From Cognatundibacterium jejuense (GTDB lineage: Bacteria > Pseudomonadota > Gammaproteobacteria > Burkholderiales > Burkholderiaceae_D), in NCBI RefSeq assembly GCF_014284255.1, contig NZ_JACOFV010000006.1, forward strand, positions 1 to 64,000: a DNA stretch of 64,000 nucleotides, written 5' to 3'. Positions 34,617 through 44,335 of this stretch are shown here, in pieces. Within the stretch, counting starts at the first letter, position 1. Each line of letters opens with the position of its first letter. The notes under the pieces were generated by a model. It worked only from the letters and a program-made list of their open reading frames with translations. It had not been told where the DNA came from and did no database searches. The translations under genes and the position numbers were made by a program.

Positions 34617-36952
34617 AAGATTTGGCACAAACAAATACATCAGCACCTTGGACAGAAGTCGGCAAACCACATCCGCATGAATCTGCGGTATTACACGTTT
34701 GCGGTACGGCTAACTACACCGATGATTTACCGGAATTGCAAGGCACCTTGCATGCCGCGCTCGGCTTATCCACGCAGGCACATGCAAAAATTAACAACAT
34801 CAATCTGGATGCGGTTCGCGCGGCAGAGGGTGTCGTCGCTGTGTTTGCAGCAAAAGATTTTCCCGGCACCAATGAATGCGGTCCGATTATCAAAGATGAT
34901 CCGATTCTTGCTGATGGTAAAGTCGAATATGTCGGTCAACCAGTGTTTGTCGTTGTCGCCCACAGCCACGATCAGGCACGCCGCGCAGCGCGCCTGGCAA
35001 AAATTGACTATGACAATTTGACACCCATCCTACATCCAAGAGCCGCACGCGACGCCGAATCCTATGTCCTGCCACCAATGTCTTTATCACGCGGGGATGC
35101 GCGGCAAGCGCTGGAAAAAGCACCGAATCGTATTCAGGGTAGCTGGCAAGTGGGTGGGCAGGAACAGTTTTATCTCGAAGGCCAAATCGCGTATGCGATT
35201 CCAAAAGAAGCAAACGGAATGGCGGTCATGTGTTCGACTCAACATCCAAGTGAAATGCAGCACATTGTCGCGCATGCGTTGGCTATACCGTCGCATAGCG
35301 TGCAGGTCGAATGTCGGCGCATGGGTGGTGGTTTTGGCGGTAAAGAATCACAATCGGGTCTGTGGGCAGCGGCAGCAGCCTTGTGTGCTTTCCATTTAAA
35401 GCGCCCGATTAAGTTACGTGCAGATCGCGACGATGACATGATGGTTACCGGTAAGCGTCATGAATTTCACTACGATTATGACGTTGCTTACGATGAGCAA
35501 GGCTTAATCCTCGGTGCGAGATTTGAGATGGTGTCGCGCGCTGGTTTTTCGGCAGACTTATCGGGGCCGGTAGCAACCCGTGCTGTCTGCCACGTCGATA
35601 ACACTTACTACCTGTCAGATGTCGATATTCGCGCGATGTGCGGCAAAACCAATACCCAATCAAATACCGCGTTCCGCGGCTTTGGTGGGCCACAAGGTGC
35701 GATCCTGATTGAATATGTCATCGATGAGATCGCGCGCTTATTGGGACAAGATGCGCTCGATGTGCGCAAGCTAAATTTCTATGGTCGCAATGATGCCGAA
35801 GGTAGAAACGTCACGCATTACGGCCAGAAAGTTGCTGACAATGTCATCCATGAATTAGTGGCTGAGATTGAAGCGAGTAGCAGCTATCGTGCTCGTCGAC
35901 TTGCCATCAACGAATTTAATGCGCAAAGTCCTGTTCTAAAAAAAGGGCTGGCGCTGACACCCCATAAATTTGGTATCGCGTTTAACGTCACACACCTGAA
36001 TCAAGCGGGTGCATTAGTTCATGTATACCTTGATGGATCGGTGCTGGTCAATCATGGTGGCACCGAAATGGGACAAGGCTTGAACACCAAGGTAGCGCAA
36101 GTTGTGGCCCATGAGCTTGGCGTACCACTCTCTGAGGTTCGCGTGAGCGCAACCGATACGACAAAGATTGCCAATACTTCGGCCACTGCGGCGTCAACGG
36201 GTGCTGATCTCAACGGTAAAGCGGCGCAGGATGCAGCACGTCAGATACGCGAACGGCTGTCTGAATTTGCGGTAAAAACTTACGGTGGCAATGTTGTTGA
36301 CGTACGATTTTCTGATGGACAGATTTACTGTAATGGCTCCAGCATTGCGTTTGAAGAGGTCGTCAATAAAGCTTATTTTGCCCGCGTACAATTGTGGTCC
36401 GATGGTTTTTACGCCACACCGCATTTGCAATGGGATAGTAAGACCATGACTGGTAGCCCGTTTTCTTATTACGCTTATGGTGCGGCGGTGTCTGAAGTGA
36501 TTGTCGATACCTTGACTGGTGAATGGAAATTACTGCGGGCGGATGCTTTGTATGATGCTGGCAATTCCCTGAACCCTGCGATTGATGTTGGCCAGATAGA
36601 AGGCGCGTTTATTCAAGGCATGGGTTGGTTGACGACGGAAGAATTAGTCTGGAATGCCAACGGCAAATTGACTACGCATGCACCGTCGACGTATAAAATT
36701 CCGGCTATATCTGATTGTCCGGAAGACTTCCGCGTGCGTTTATTTAAAAACACCAATGTCGCTGATAGCATCCATCGTTCAAAGGCAGTTGGCGAACCGC
36801 CATTGCTGTTACCATTCTCAGTCTTCTTTGCCATTCGCGATGCGATCGCCAGCGTTGCTGAAGGTAAGATCAATCCACCGCTCACTGCACCTGCTACCAG
36901 CGAAGCCATTTTACGTGCTGTGACGGCAGTACAAACTTTGCAATCTCAGTAA
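34613..36952 (+). CDS. xdhB: Xanthine dehydrogenase molybdenum-binding (large) subunit
   Basis: A 779-residue subunit holding the molybdopterin site that hydroxylates hypoxanthine and xanthine to urate. Hallmarks are GGQEQFYLEGQIAYA, RRMGGGFGGKESQ, NTAFRGFGGPQGA, GTEMGQGLNTKVAQVVAHEL and RSKAVGEPPLLL, the last containing the active-site Glu. The start overlaps the end of xdhA, indicating coupled translation, and guaD follows after four bases. The insertion chaperone gene xdhC is not adjacent. Confidence 0.95.
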   Translation: MKDLAQTNTSAPWTEVGKPHPHESAVLHVCGTANYTDDLPELQGTLHAALGLSTQAHAKINNINLDAVRAAEGVVAVFAAKDFPGTNECGPIIKDDPILADGKVEYVGQPVFVVVAHSHDQARRAARLAKIDYDNLTPILHPRAARDAESYVLPPMSLSRGDARQALEKAPNRIQGSWQVGGQEQFYLEGQIAYAIPKEANGMAVMCSTQHPSEMQHIVAHALAIPSHSVQVECRRMGGGFGGKESQSGLWAAAAALCAFHLKRPIKLRADRDDDMMVTGKRHEFHYDYDVAYDEQGLILGARFEMVSRAGFSADLSGPVATRAVCHVDNTYYLSDVDIRAMCGKTNTQSNTAFRGFGGPQGAILIEYVIDEIARLLGQDALDVRKLNFYGRNDAEGRNVTHYGQKVADNVIHELVAEIEASSSYRARRLAINEFNAQSPVLKKGLALTPHKFGIAFNVTHLNQAGALVHVYLDGSVLVNHGGTEMGQGLNTKVAQVVAHELGVPLSEVRVSATDTTKIANTSATAASTGADLNGKAAQDAARQIRERLSEFAVKTYGGNVVDVRFSDGQIYCNGSSIAFEEVVNKAYFARVQLWSDGFYATPHLQWDSKTMTGSPFSYYAYGAAVSEVIVDTLTGEWKLLRADALYDAGNSLNPAIDVGQIEGAFIQGMGWLTTEELVWNANGKLTTHAPSTYKIPAISDCPEDFRVRLFKNTNVADSIHRSKAVGEPPLLLPFSVFFAIRDAIASVAEGKINPPLTAPATSEAILRAVTAVQTLQSQ

Positions 36953-36956
36953 ATCC

Positions 36957-38255
36957 ATGACTATCACTCTTGCCCTACGCGCCAGCCTTTTGCATTACAC
37001 CGATGATCCGGCATTGACGGAGGACGGTATCCATTGGCATGCCGATGGTTTGCTGTTATTGGAGGGAGAAAAAATTGTCGCAGCTGGAGACTATGCTGCT
37101 TTAAAACATCTGGTTCCTGATGAACTGACGGTGCAACATCACCCAGGCAAAATCATTATGCCGGGTTTTATTGATACGCATATTCACTATCCACAAACGG
37201 ATATGATCGCGTCGCCAGCCCCGGGTTTATTACCGTGGCTGGAGCAATATACGTTTCCGACAGAAAGACAATTCCAAAATCCAGCGCACGCGAATGATGT
37301 CGCTTCGTTTTTTTTGGATGAATTGCTACGCTGTGGCACCACCACGGCAATGGTGTATTGCACAGTGCATCCAGAGTCCGTCGATGCTTTTTTTACGCAA
37401 AGTGAACAACGTAATCTGCGTATGGTCGCTGGCAAGGTCATGATGGACAGACATTGCCCGGAATTTTTACAAGACACCGCAGAAAGCAGCGCGCGCGATA
37501 GCGACGCACTAATACAACGATGGCATAACCAAGGTCGCCAGTTATATGCGATTACGCCGCGCTTTGCGCCAACTTCAACGCCAGAACAATTGCATCTGGC
37601 CGGAGAGTTAGCCAAGCAATATCCTGACACATTTATTCAGACACACGTCGCGGAAAATAAAGATGAGTGTGCATGGGCCAGATCACTGTTCCCCAATGCC
37701 CGCAGCTATCTGGATATCTACGACCAGGTCGGTCTGATGCGTCCACGCGCGATGTATGCGCATTGCATCTGGCTCGATGATGAAGACAGACGACGCATGG
37801 CGGAAACGCAATCCGCAGTGGCATTGTGCCCGACATCGAACTTATTTTTAGGTAGCGGCTTGTTTGATTTTGACAAAGCAGAAGCAGCGAATGTGCCTTT
37901 GTCGATTGCTACCGACGTCGGTGGCGGAACATCGTTCTCGATGCTACAAACGATGAATGAAACCTACAAAGTTGCGCGCATGGGTGGACGCTATCTGCCA
38001 GCTTCTCGTATGTTTTACACCGCAACCTTGGGTGCCGCACGTGCCATGCAATTACACAATACCATAGGTAATTTTCAGTCCGGAAACGAAGCCGATTTTA
38101 TTATCGTCGATCCAAAGGCCACGCCATTGCTAGCTCGGCGCAGTGCGCATATCAATTCTTTGGAAGAGCAGTTATTTGTTCTCGCAATGCTGGGAGATGA
38201 CCGCTGTATCGAGGCGACTTATGCGGCGGGTAAGCTGGTACACAGTAAGATATAA
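36957..38255 (+). CDS. guaD: Guanine deaminase
   Basis: A 432-residue zinc amidohydrolase converting guanine to xanthine, the substrate of the preceding enzyme. The metal site HxH is in PGFIDTHIHYPQTD; further ligands are in TPRFAPTST, QTHVAENKDE and IATDVGGGTSFSM. It ends the xdhA-xdhB-guaD operon, with a terminator 110 bases later, so guanine and hypoxanthine would converge on urate. Length and motifs agree with bacterial GuaD. Confidence 0.95.
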   Translation: MTITLALRASLLHYTDDPALTEDGIHWHADGLLLLEGEKIVAAGDYAALKHLVPDELTVQHHPGKIIMPGFIDTHIHYPQTDMIASPAPGLLPWLEQYTFPTERQFQNPAHANDVASFFLDELLRCGTTTAMVYCTVHPESVDAFFTQSEQRNLRMVAGKVMMDRHCPEFLQDTAESSARDSDALIQRWHNQGRQLYAITPRFAPTSTPEQLHLAGELAKQYPDTFIQTHVAENKDECAWARSLFPNARSYLDIYDQVGLMRPRAMYAHCIWLDDEDRRRMAETQSAVALCPTSNLFLGSGLFDFDKAEAANVPLSIATDVGGGTSFSMLQTMNETYKVARMGGRYLPASRMFYTATLGAARAMQLHNTIGNFQSGNEADFIIVDPKATPLLARRSAHINSLEEQLFVLAMLGDDRCIEATYAAGKLVHSKI

Positions 38256-38361
38256 GCGCCCCTAGCGTTGACACTTAGTTGCTATATATAAATCGCAAAT
38301 TCCTTACTACACTCTTCCTGCCACAATGAAAGGGCAGATATTTTGTCAAAAATTTTAATGT

Positions 38362-38396
38362 AAAAAGCCCGCTTTGAAACAAAGCGGGCTTTTTTT
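38362..38396 (+). terminator. Terminator of the purine operon
   Basis: AAAAAGCCCGCTTTG pairs with CAAAGCGGGCTTTTTTT around a four-base loop. Together with the next hairpin it fills most of the 320-base gap after guaD; nothing else is seen there. Confidence 0.92.
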
Positions 38397-38519
38397 GATA
38401 CTGAAGGCCTCCATCAGGATCGGAATGGCAATCGTTGCAGTTAAATGTGGATTGATCCAAGTACACCAACGCTAACCGCTTCGCAGCGACAATAAAGTCC
38501 TTGCTTGGTCAACCACCAT

Positions 38520-38553
38520 AAAAAAAACCGGGAAAACTTCTCCCGGTTTTTTT
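38520..38553. terminator. Terminator of the TonB-dependent receptor gene (bidirectional)
   Basis: AAAAAAACCGGGA and TCCCGGTTTTTTT form a compact stem 22 bases past the receptor's stop codon on the minus strand. Confidence 0.9.
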
Positions 38554-38575
38554 ACATTCTAATTTAAGTTAAAAA

Positions 38576-41350
38576 TTAGAATTTGTAGTTCGCAGTGACA
38601 TAGCCAAAACGACCGTGTGGATCATAGTACGAAGGATCGTAACCAGATTGGAAGTACTGACCGCCTGTAATTGCCGTTGGTGGCATTTTATTCAAGAAAT
38701 TCTTCATACCAACACGGATCGTTGTATTTTTCAAACCTGTATAAGTTCCTTGTAAATCCCAAGTTTGGAAGGCGCTAACAGGAATGGCTGTCGTGATAGG
38801 ACTGAAACCTTGAGGAACGTTATCATCATATCCAGATTGATAATTTTGTGTCACGGTTAAGCCATACGCACCATTCGACCAGTCGAAGTTCAACTGATGT
38901 TTCCATTTGAAAATAATACCGCCGTTAGTAACCGCATTCAATACGTTACCATCAGCGTCAACAGTTTTTCCTACGCTTGGCTGTACGGTACCATCAGGCA
39001 AGGTAACCTCGAAACCACGTGTATAAGTACCATTTAAACGCATGCCGAAAGTACCATATTCTGGTGATTTCAACACCTTCCACTTAAGGTCAATGTCAAC
39101 CCCATCAGTTTTCTCTCTACCGGCGTTCAGATTTAATAAAGTAATTTGTGAAATATTGCCTGACGCATCACGTGTTACCAATCCTGTGTAGGCTGGATTA
39201 CCAGCAGCAGCACCTTTAACAACAGCTTGAGCACCGTATGAAGTGATCAAATTGCGGATGTTAATATTCCAGTAATCAACGGCAACGTTCAGATCTTTAG
39301 TTATATCAGCAACGATACCGAGAGAAAATTGCTTAGACTTTTCTGGCAACAGATTTAAATTGCCACCGGTCAATTGATTAAATTGGCCTTTGATTTTAGC
39401 AACTGGATCTGTAAAAGTTACCGTATTACTAAATGCTTGTGGGGTGTACAGCTCAGGCAATGCTGGTTGGCGGTAACCTGTACCATACGATGCACGTAAC
39501 AGAACTTGAGAAATAGGGTGATAACTCAGACTGATTTTTGGGTTCGTAGAGGTTGCATCAGGGTATCTATCCGTCCGAGCAGCCAAACTTGCGTCTAAAT
39601 TCTTGAGAAGTGGTACAGACAATTCACCGAATACAGAGGCAGAATGACGGCTTACATTAAATGGCAGAACCTGGTTACCATAGCCAGAGATGTCGCCAGT
39701 TTGATAAGCTGCACTTGGATTGTAATTCATGTTCTCGTTGCGCCATGAGAACCCTGCTGCACCCTGTGCCATACCTGCTGGCATTTTAAACAAATCGCCG
39801 GAAATTTTACCATCCAGAGAGTCGGTACCTAAACTAGAATCCAACATATTACCGTTGTAGTTCAGGGCAGCAATTTGTGCTGCCAATGCCGGAGTCTGGG
39901 TTTTTGTGAACGGATTAAATGCTGGGTTGTTACTCAGCAATTGAGCCATTTTGAATTGTTGCTGATAACCGCCCAGAGTCGCTTCAGATACAGTGCTCGA
40001 ATTGTGTGTGTAAGCGATATCGTAGTCGTAATTCTGGAAAATCGTACCACGTAAGCCAGTTACAAAATGAATCTGATTTGAAGTGTCTGAGTGAACACGA
40101 CCACCGCCGTCAAACGCACGATAGCTGACAGAAACCGGACCTGAAATACCCAATCCAGCTAAATACGAAGTTGGATAGTAAGGACTAGTTGGAGATAAAA
40201 TAATCCCTGGGTAAACATTGTTCTTAACAAACAGTGTATCCGGATACAAGAATGCGGAAGAATAAGGTGATGCTTGTTCCGTCACTGTCGTTACCGCATG
40301 GGCAAAGAACCCATCAATGAAGAACTCATGATCATCTGACAGTTTGAAGCGGAAATTTGCACCTAAATTTGTACGATCCACATCTGGAACCAATGGAACC
40401 AGTGGTGAAGGATTATAACGGCAAGTAGCTTCCGCAACGTTCCATGAACTACCATTCTGTGCACATGTGTTGCCTGCTAAGCCACCAACTGCAAGTGGAT
40501 TATCCTGGCTTACCCCAGTATTAATACTGTAAGGAGGAATAGTGTTAGGAGCTGGGGAACCTGGAATCGTATTGATGCGACCGCTAGGTGTTGCGCTTGT
40601 GTCCCACAACCCATTCACGTCATCCCAGGAATGCTGCGCGTAAGAACGCTGAGAGCCGTAGATGGCTTTTTCTTTTGAGGCATCTAGAGACACAGTAATG
40701 TTATAGCGATCTTTTTCAAAATCACCAAAGCCCGCAACGATACCTGCTTTTGAACTTTGACCACCGCCGTCCGAGGTTCCGCCGAAAGTGCCCGTCAATT
40801 CTATGCCAGAGAAATTCTTGCGGGTAATGAAGTTGATAACACCGCCGATAGCATCTGAACCGTACACGCCAGAAGCGCCATCTTTCAAGATTTCGACATG
40901 ATCAATCATCGAAACTGGAATTGAATTGATATCAACTGTCGTACCATCAGATGCATAATTTGCAACGCGACGACCATTAACCAAAATCAATGTTTTATTT
41001 GCACCCAAAGCGCGCAAACTTGCAGAGGCTAAACCGTAGGTAGTTGAACCAGTACCTTGAGCAGTTGTAGTACCGCCTACAGCACTATTAATCGACAAGG
41101 TATTCAACAGTTGCTCTGTTGATGTCGCGCCAGTTTTTAAAATGTCTTCGTGTGTAACTACTTGAACCGGCAACGCACCTTCTTTTTCTGCACGTTTAAT
41201 ACTTGATCCAGTAATTTCAACGCGTTGTACTGCTTGTGCGTTTGTGCCAGGTGTTGCTTCTTGCGCAACGGCCACTTGACCTATTGCAGCAAATGCAACA
41301 CCGCCAACGAACATCAGACGAACTGACTTCGCTAAAATTTTTTCAACCAT
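38576..41350 (-). CDS. TonB-dependent outer-membrane receptor
   Basis: A 924-residue outer-membrane active transporter. The signal peptide ends near VAVAQ; a TonB-box-like VQRVEITGS follows at about 44-52. The plug domain includes LPVQVVTHEDI, LRALGANKTLILVNGRRVAN, and GSDAIGGVINFITRKNF; the remainder is a beta-barrel ending HGRFGYVTANYKF with the terminal Phe needed for Bam recognition. The Asn/Tyr/Gly-rich pattern is that of large-substrate (oligosaccharide, peptide or siderophore) receptors; the ligand is unknown. A strong TTAGGAGGAG precedes the start. No substrate-handling gene lies directly next to it. Confidence 0.94.
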   Translation of the reverse strand: MVEKILAKSVRLMFVGGVAFAAIGQVAVAQEATPGTNAQAVQRVEITGSSIKRAEKEGALPVQVVTHEDILKTGATSTEQLLNTLSINSAVGGTTTAQGTGSTTYGLASASLRALGANKTLILVNGRRVANYASDGTTVDINSIPVSMIDHVEILKDGASGVYGSDAIGGVINFITRKNFSGIELTGTFGGTSDGGGQSSKAGIVAGFGDFEKDRYNITVSLDASKEKAIYGSQRSYAQHSWDDVNGLWDTSATPSGRINTIPGSPAPNTIPPYSINTGVSQDNPLAVGGLAGNTCAQNGSSWNVAEATCRYNPSPLVPLVPDVDRTNLGANFRFKLSDDHEFFIDGFFAHAVTTVTEQASPYSSAFLYPDTLFVKNNVYPGIILSPTSPYYPTSYLAGLGISGPVSVSYRAFDGGGRVHSDTSNQIHFVTGLRGTIFQNYDYDIAYTHNSSTVSEATLGGYQQQFKMAQLLSNNPAFNPFTKTQTPALAAQIAALNYNGNMLDSSLGTDSLDGKISGDLFKMPAGMAQGAAGFSWRNENMNYNPSAAYQTGDISGYGNQVLPFNVSRHSASVFGELSVPLLKNLDASLAARTDRYPDATSTNPKISLSYHPISQVLLRASYGTGYRQPALPELYTPQAFSNTVTFTDPVAKIKGQFNQLTGGNLNLLPEKSKQFSLGIVADITKDLNVAVDYWNINIRNLITSYGAQAVVKGAAAGNPAYTGLVTRDASGNISQITLLNLNAGREKTDGVDIDLKWKVLKSPEYGTFGMRLNGTYTRGFEVTLPDGTVQPSVGKTVDADGNVLNAVTNGGIIFKWKHQLNFDWSNGAYGLTVTQNYQSGYDDNVPQGFSPITTAIPVSAFQTWDLQGTYTGLKNTTIRVGMKNFLNKMPPTAITGGQYFQSGYDPSYYDPHGRFGYVTANYKF

Positions 41351-42066
41351 AAAGAACTCCTCCTAAGTTTTTTGAATTTACGCTTGCACGTATCCAGCTT
41401 TTGTACTGAAATAAAATCTTCATATATACAGAAAATTTAAACAAACATTTCCTCAGATACTCCTGAATCAAATCTTTGGTTCACCAAGATATGTGACCAA
41501 ATTATGAAAAAATATTTATGCGCTATAGGAACATTTTGAACAAATACATGTCAAGTGGGTCTTTTTTTTTTATTCAAAAAAACCACACTGATCTCATCTG
41601 GCAAGCGCTTTTTTTGTCACAAAATGGCGCGATTTTTTCTAAATTTATGTACATCTGAAATAATTCCGCAGCGCGATTTAGGCTCTCAGATTAAGGAAAA
41701 ATCTTTTCATTCCAAATAATCTTCATAATAACTCTCACATCAAATCGATTTTGTTAATGATTTACACTGTTCATCGAATTTGTTGTGGGCTCACGTATAA
41801 AACTATGTTACATAGTTACGCACCAGATTTGTGCAAAGTCTACAACATCAGAAGGGTGAAAAAAATTGACAAAAAAAAGATTGCTTTTTCAATTGGATGT
41901 TGAGGGGATATTTTGTCGCTAAATTGCAACGAGAAAATATTGCCGATATGCATTAATGATCGCTAACTCGAAGAAGAACAGCATTTCTTTTGGTAGTGGT
42001 AAAAAAAGACGCTGAGAATTTCTCAACGCCTTTTATGATGCTTTTTATGCAATTAATGATATTTAT
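41351..42066. other. AT-rich receptor upstream region
   Basis: About 700 bases of very AT-rich sequence with several A/T homopolymers (for example T11 near 41565). It must hold the receptor promoter. An AAAAAAAGACGCTGAGAA...TTCTCAACGCC hairpin at about 42001-42034 looks like a minus-strand terminator for the IS remnant. No gene recognised. Confidence 0.4.
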
Positions 42067-42466
42067 AGGACTTACACAAGTCGCATACGAATCCCTTTGA
42101 TAATTCCGTGTGCATTAGCACTATCCTTCCGTCGCACTAATTCAATATTGTTTGTGTTACTTTTAGCAATAATAGTGTCATCAAATAACAGATATTCATC
42201 CGAACTCATGACAGCCTGTGAACCCACATTATCCTAGACCGATTGTGGTGTCAGATGCTCGTGCAAGTACATTCGGTTAATGGCATCATGACTCATGATT
42301 TCTGTATGGTCAGCAAATTGGTCAGCTTATGATTTACTGGCGTCACAAGCAGATATCGGCAATAACCAAGGCGTCTCGGGCTTTGTTTCATTCCCTCCAA
42401 AATACCTAATTTCTTTAAATTATGGGTTTACATCAACTTGTAAACGTTTGTAACTGCGCAAGTCCC
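42067..42466 (-). mobile_element. Internally deleted insertion sequence (MITE-like) with terminal inverted repeats
   Basis: The two ends are inverted repeats: AGGACTTACACA at the left and GGGACTTGCGCA (reverse strand) at the right, 9 of 12 identical. Between them lies only the 5' part of a transposase gene. The left end fuses directly to the transposase codons, so the 3' two-thirds of the element is missing. Flanks ATTTAT and ATTTAA could be a six-base target duplication with one mismatch, although the region is AT-rich. Confidence 0.65.
42072..42391 (-). pseudogene. DDE transposase 5' fragment, frameshifted and interrupted
   Basis: From an ATG preceded by GGAGGGA, the frame reads MKQSPRRLGYCRYLLVTPVN then HKLTNL; the homology continues in another frame as ADHTEIMSHDAINRMYL and LHEHLTPQSV, meets a TAG where a Trp is expected, and goes on with SDEYLLFDDTIIAKS and IELVRRKDSANAHGIIKGIR. 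SHDAINR followed by LLFDDT is the N-terminal layout of IS4/IS701-like transposases (first catalytic Asp in FDDT), as I recall them. Only about 125 codons of some 300-400 remain. It cannot be functional. Confidence 0.7.
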
Positions 42467-43006
42467 ATTTAAAAAAGACAAATTGCCAATAATCAGGTGC
42501 TTACATACGGTCATTTAAGAAGTTTTAATCTACTGAATATGATTGCCAAAACGCAAACAATGCGGGCTAATGCGACATTAGCGTTCGCCGAATCACCAAT
42601 TTTTTGTGTGTATAAACTAACGTTTAATGATACTTTGTAATGATATTTGTTGGTTTTTTGTACTCTTTTAGAAAATTTATTTGTAGAAACACCCGATCAG
42701 CAACTTTTTGCAGGTAAGTCAAAAATTGGGCACAACGACAAAGAAAAAACGCAATGTCTCAGTTGTCATTGTTAGCTACTGGAATTCAATAAAATTTTTT
42801 AGGTGTATCTGATCAACTTTGATGCTGTTAAGGATTGAAGCCTCTTGTGCGAATGTGCGATTCAGAATCTGCCATTCAGACCCATGGCACACTTAAACGA
42901 AAAAAAGCTGAGGCTCCTCATGGGAGACTCAGCTTTTTTTCTTTGTTGCCCTTGGCTATATCATCAGAATTACTTCAGAGTTTTGCCTGATGAAAGTAGA
43001 TTTCTA
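42467..43006. other. AT-rich gap between IS relic and cytochrome gene
   Basis: This stretch shows no gene. Its only clear structure is the cytochrome terminator listed separately. Confidence 0.4.
42900..42940. terminator. Terminator of the cytochrome c5 gene
   Basis: AAAAAAGCTGAG and CTCAGCTTTTTTT enclose an inner CTCC/GGGAG stem, with A and T runs on both sides, about 65 bases past the minus-strand stop. Confidence 0.9.
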
Positions 43007-43549
43007 TTATTTCGCTGGAGCCTCGGCCGAGGCCGCTGCCACTTTTACTTCTGGTTCCGTAAACTGTCCACCACTTGCGTTTGCCATATGAACGACGGCG
43101 CGGGCGACTTCTACGTCGTCTAGATCTGGGTTGCCGCCTTTGGCTGGCATGGCGCGAATACCTTCAACGGCATGTTTCAACAAGGTGTCATACCCTTGTG
43201 CAAGGCGAGGTCCCCAAGAGCCGGCATCTGCAAATTTCGGTGCACCTGCAGCACCAGTGCTATGGCAAGCGGAACAAACCATTTTGTAGACGGCTTCGCC
43301 AGACTGCAATTGTTTAGGGCCGCTAGTGTCTTTGAATGTGAAACCTTCATCAGCAACAGGTTGAATACGTGCTGCAACAGCTTCGGCGGTCAAGGCAGAA
43401 GAACCAGCGCCGACCTTTTTATCGTTGGAAACGTATTGCACTAACAAAACAATCGCAATAATTGGAACCAAAAATCCTGCGAGAACTGCGGCGATGAGTT
43501 GTTTAGGTGTTTTTATCACTGATTCGTGTTCGTCGTGCGCGTCGCTCAT
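43007..43549 (-). CDS. Membrane-anchored cytochrome c5-type protein
   Basis: A 180-residue class I c-type cytochrome. Residues about 18-40 are an uncleaved membrane anchor (LIAAVLAGFLVPIIAIVLLV), then a linker and a haem domain with CSACH (Cys92, Cys95, His96) and a distal Met134 in AMPAKGGNPDLDDVEVARA. Such proteins carry electrons in the periplasm between the bc1 complex and terminal oxidases in Burkholderiales. It is a single gene with its own terminator. The Ala/Val/Lys-rich tail has no clear role. Confidence 0.92.
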   Translation of the reverse strand: MSDAHDEHESVIKTPKQLIAAVLAGFLVPIIAIVLLVQYVSNDKKVGAGSSALTAEAVAARIQPVADEGFTFKDTSGPKQLQSGEAVYKMVCSACHSTGAAGAPKFADAGSWGPRLAQGYDTLLKHAVEGIRAMPAKGGNPDLDDVEVARAVVHMANASGGQFTEPEVKVAAASAEAPAK

Positions 43550-43959
43550 GGTTTCCTCTTTGCAAATGAAATGGTCATCCCGGTTGCTTGCCAGTGATAC
43601 AAATCAACTGACACCAAAGTTTTGGATTATAGAACCAAAAGATCAAGCTTTGCGGATAAAAGCATGGTTTGTCTGATTTGCATCAGTGAATTTTATTGTG
43701 CAAGACGGTAACAAGAGCCGGGATCGCCTGTCAGGATGCAATTTTGCATCGACATTCAACAATGAAAGTCAGACTTTTTTCCAGTTCAGGGTAACTTATT
43801 GAATTCGGTTGATCTTTTTTTGCGAGTCTTCCGCTATTAACAAGATCCAAAACGTCAAAAGTCCGCTTAGTTTCGCTAAATATTAAAAATATTGTGTTAG
43901 GTGCAATGCAAAATCGCTCTTAAACGGATACAATTGCGATCCTCAGAAGTGAGTACAAC
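43550..43959. other. Intergenic region before tRNA-Arg
   Basis: AT-rich region holding the cytochrome promoter (minus) and the tRNA promoter (plus). No gene, repeat or hairpin worth listing was seen. Confidence 0.4.
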
Positions 43960-44034
43960 GCGACCGTCTTCCAACGGATAGGATACGAGTTTCCGAAGCT
44001 CGCAATACAGGTTCGATTCCTGTCGGTCGCACCA
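43960..44034 (+). tRNA. tRNA-Arg (anticodon CCG)
   Basis: The 75-base sequence folds as a cloverleaf. The acceptor arms GCGACCG and CGGTCGC pair fully, the anticodon stem is CGAGT/GCTCG with loop TTCCGAA (anticodon CCG, codon CGG), the T arm is CAGGT-TCGATTC-CTGTC... with GTTCGAT, and CCA is encoded. No integrase or att-like repeat lies next to it, so it does not appear to host an island here. Confidence 0.95.
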
Positions 44035-44335
44035 GTTGCATTACTTTTGATTCCCAAGCGCAAGTTACTTGCCACGCTGCTCTGCTCCCAAGTTTTCATT
44101 CGATACATGCTTAAGTCCAATGTCGCTGGCGCGATTTTGCACAAGTCCCATCATTTTAGTTGCTTCCACAATATCGCTTTGTGTCTGCTACACTCTTCCT
44201 GCTTGTTGTTATTAAATAATTTTAATTTTTAAATACTACCAACTTTACTTCGGTGTAAAACGCTCAATGGTCGCGTTGCGTGGGCATAGCATCCGGGTAC
44301 ATATGGTCAATATCTCAACTTCAAAAAGGTGTTCT
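44035..44335. other. Region between tRNA-Arg and the first M16 protease
   Basis: The 300-base gap contains a solo copy of the IS end described separately and the promoter/leader of the protease gene (AAAAAGGTG before its ATG). No gene recognised. Confidence 0.4.
44138..44151. repeat. Solo copy of the IS-relic terminal repeat
   Basis: TGCACAAGTCCCAT differs at one base from TGCGCAAGTCCCAT at 42455-42468, the right end of the MITE-like element. No partner end is seen nearby. Confidence 0.4.

Noticed and set aside
43960-44034. tRNA-Arg as an island attachment site
   Set aside because: No integrase gene and no direct repeat of the tRNA 3' end was seen in the window.
43920-44144. Minus-strand ORF over the tRNA gene
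   Set aside because: It contains GATDRNRTCIASFGNSYPIR-type sequence, which is only the reverse translation of tRNA-Arg(CCG).
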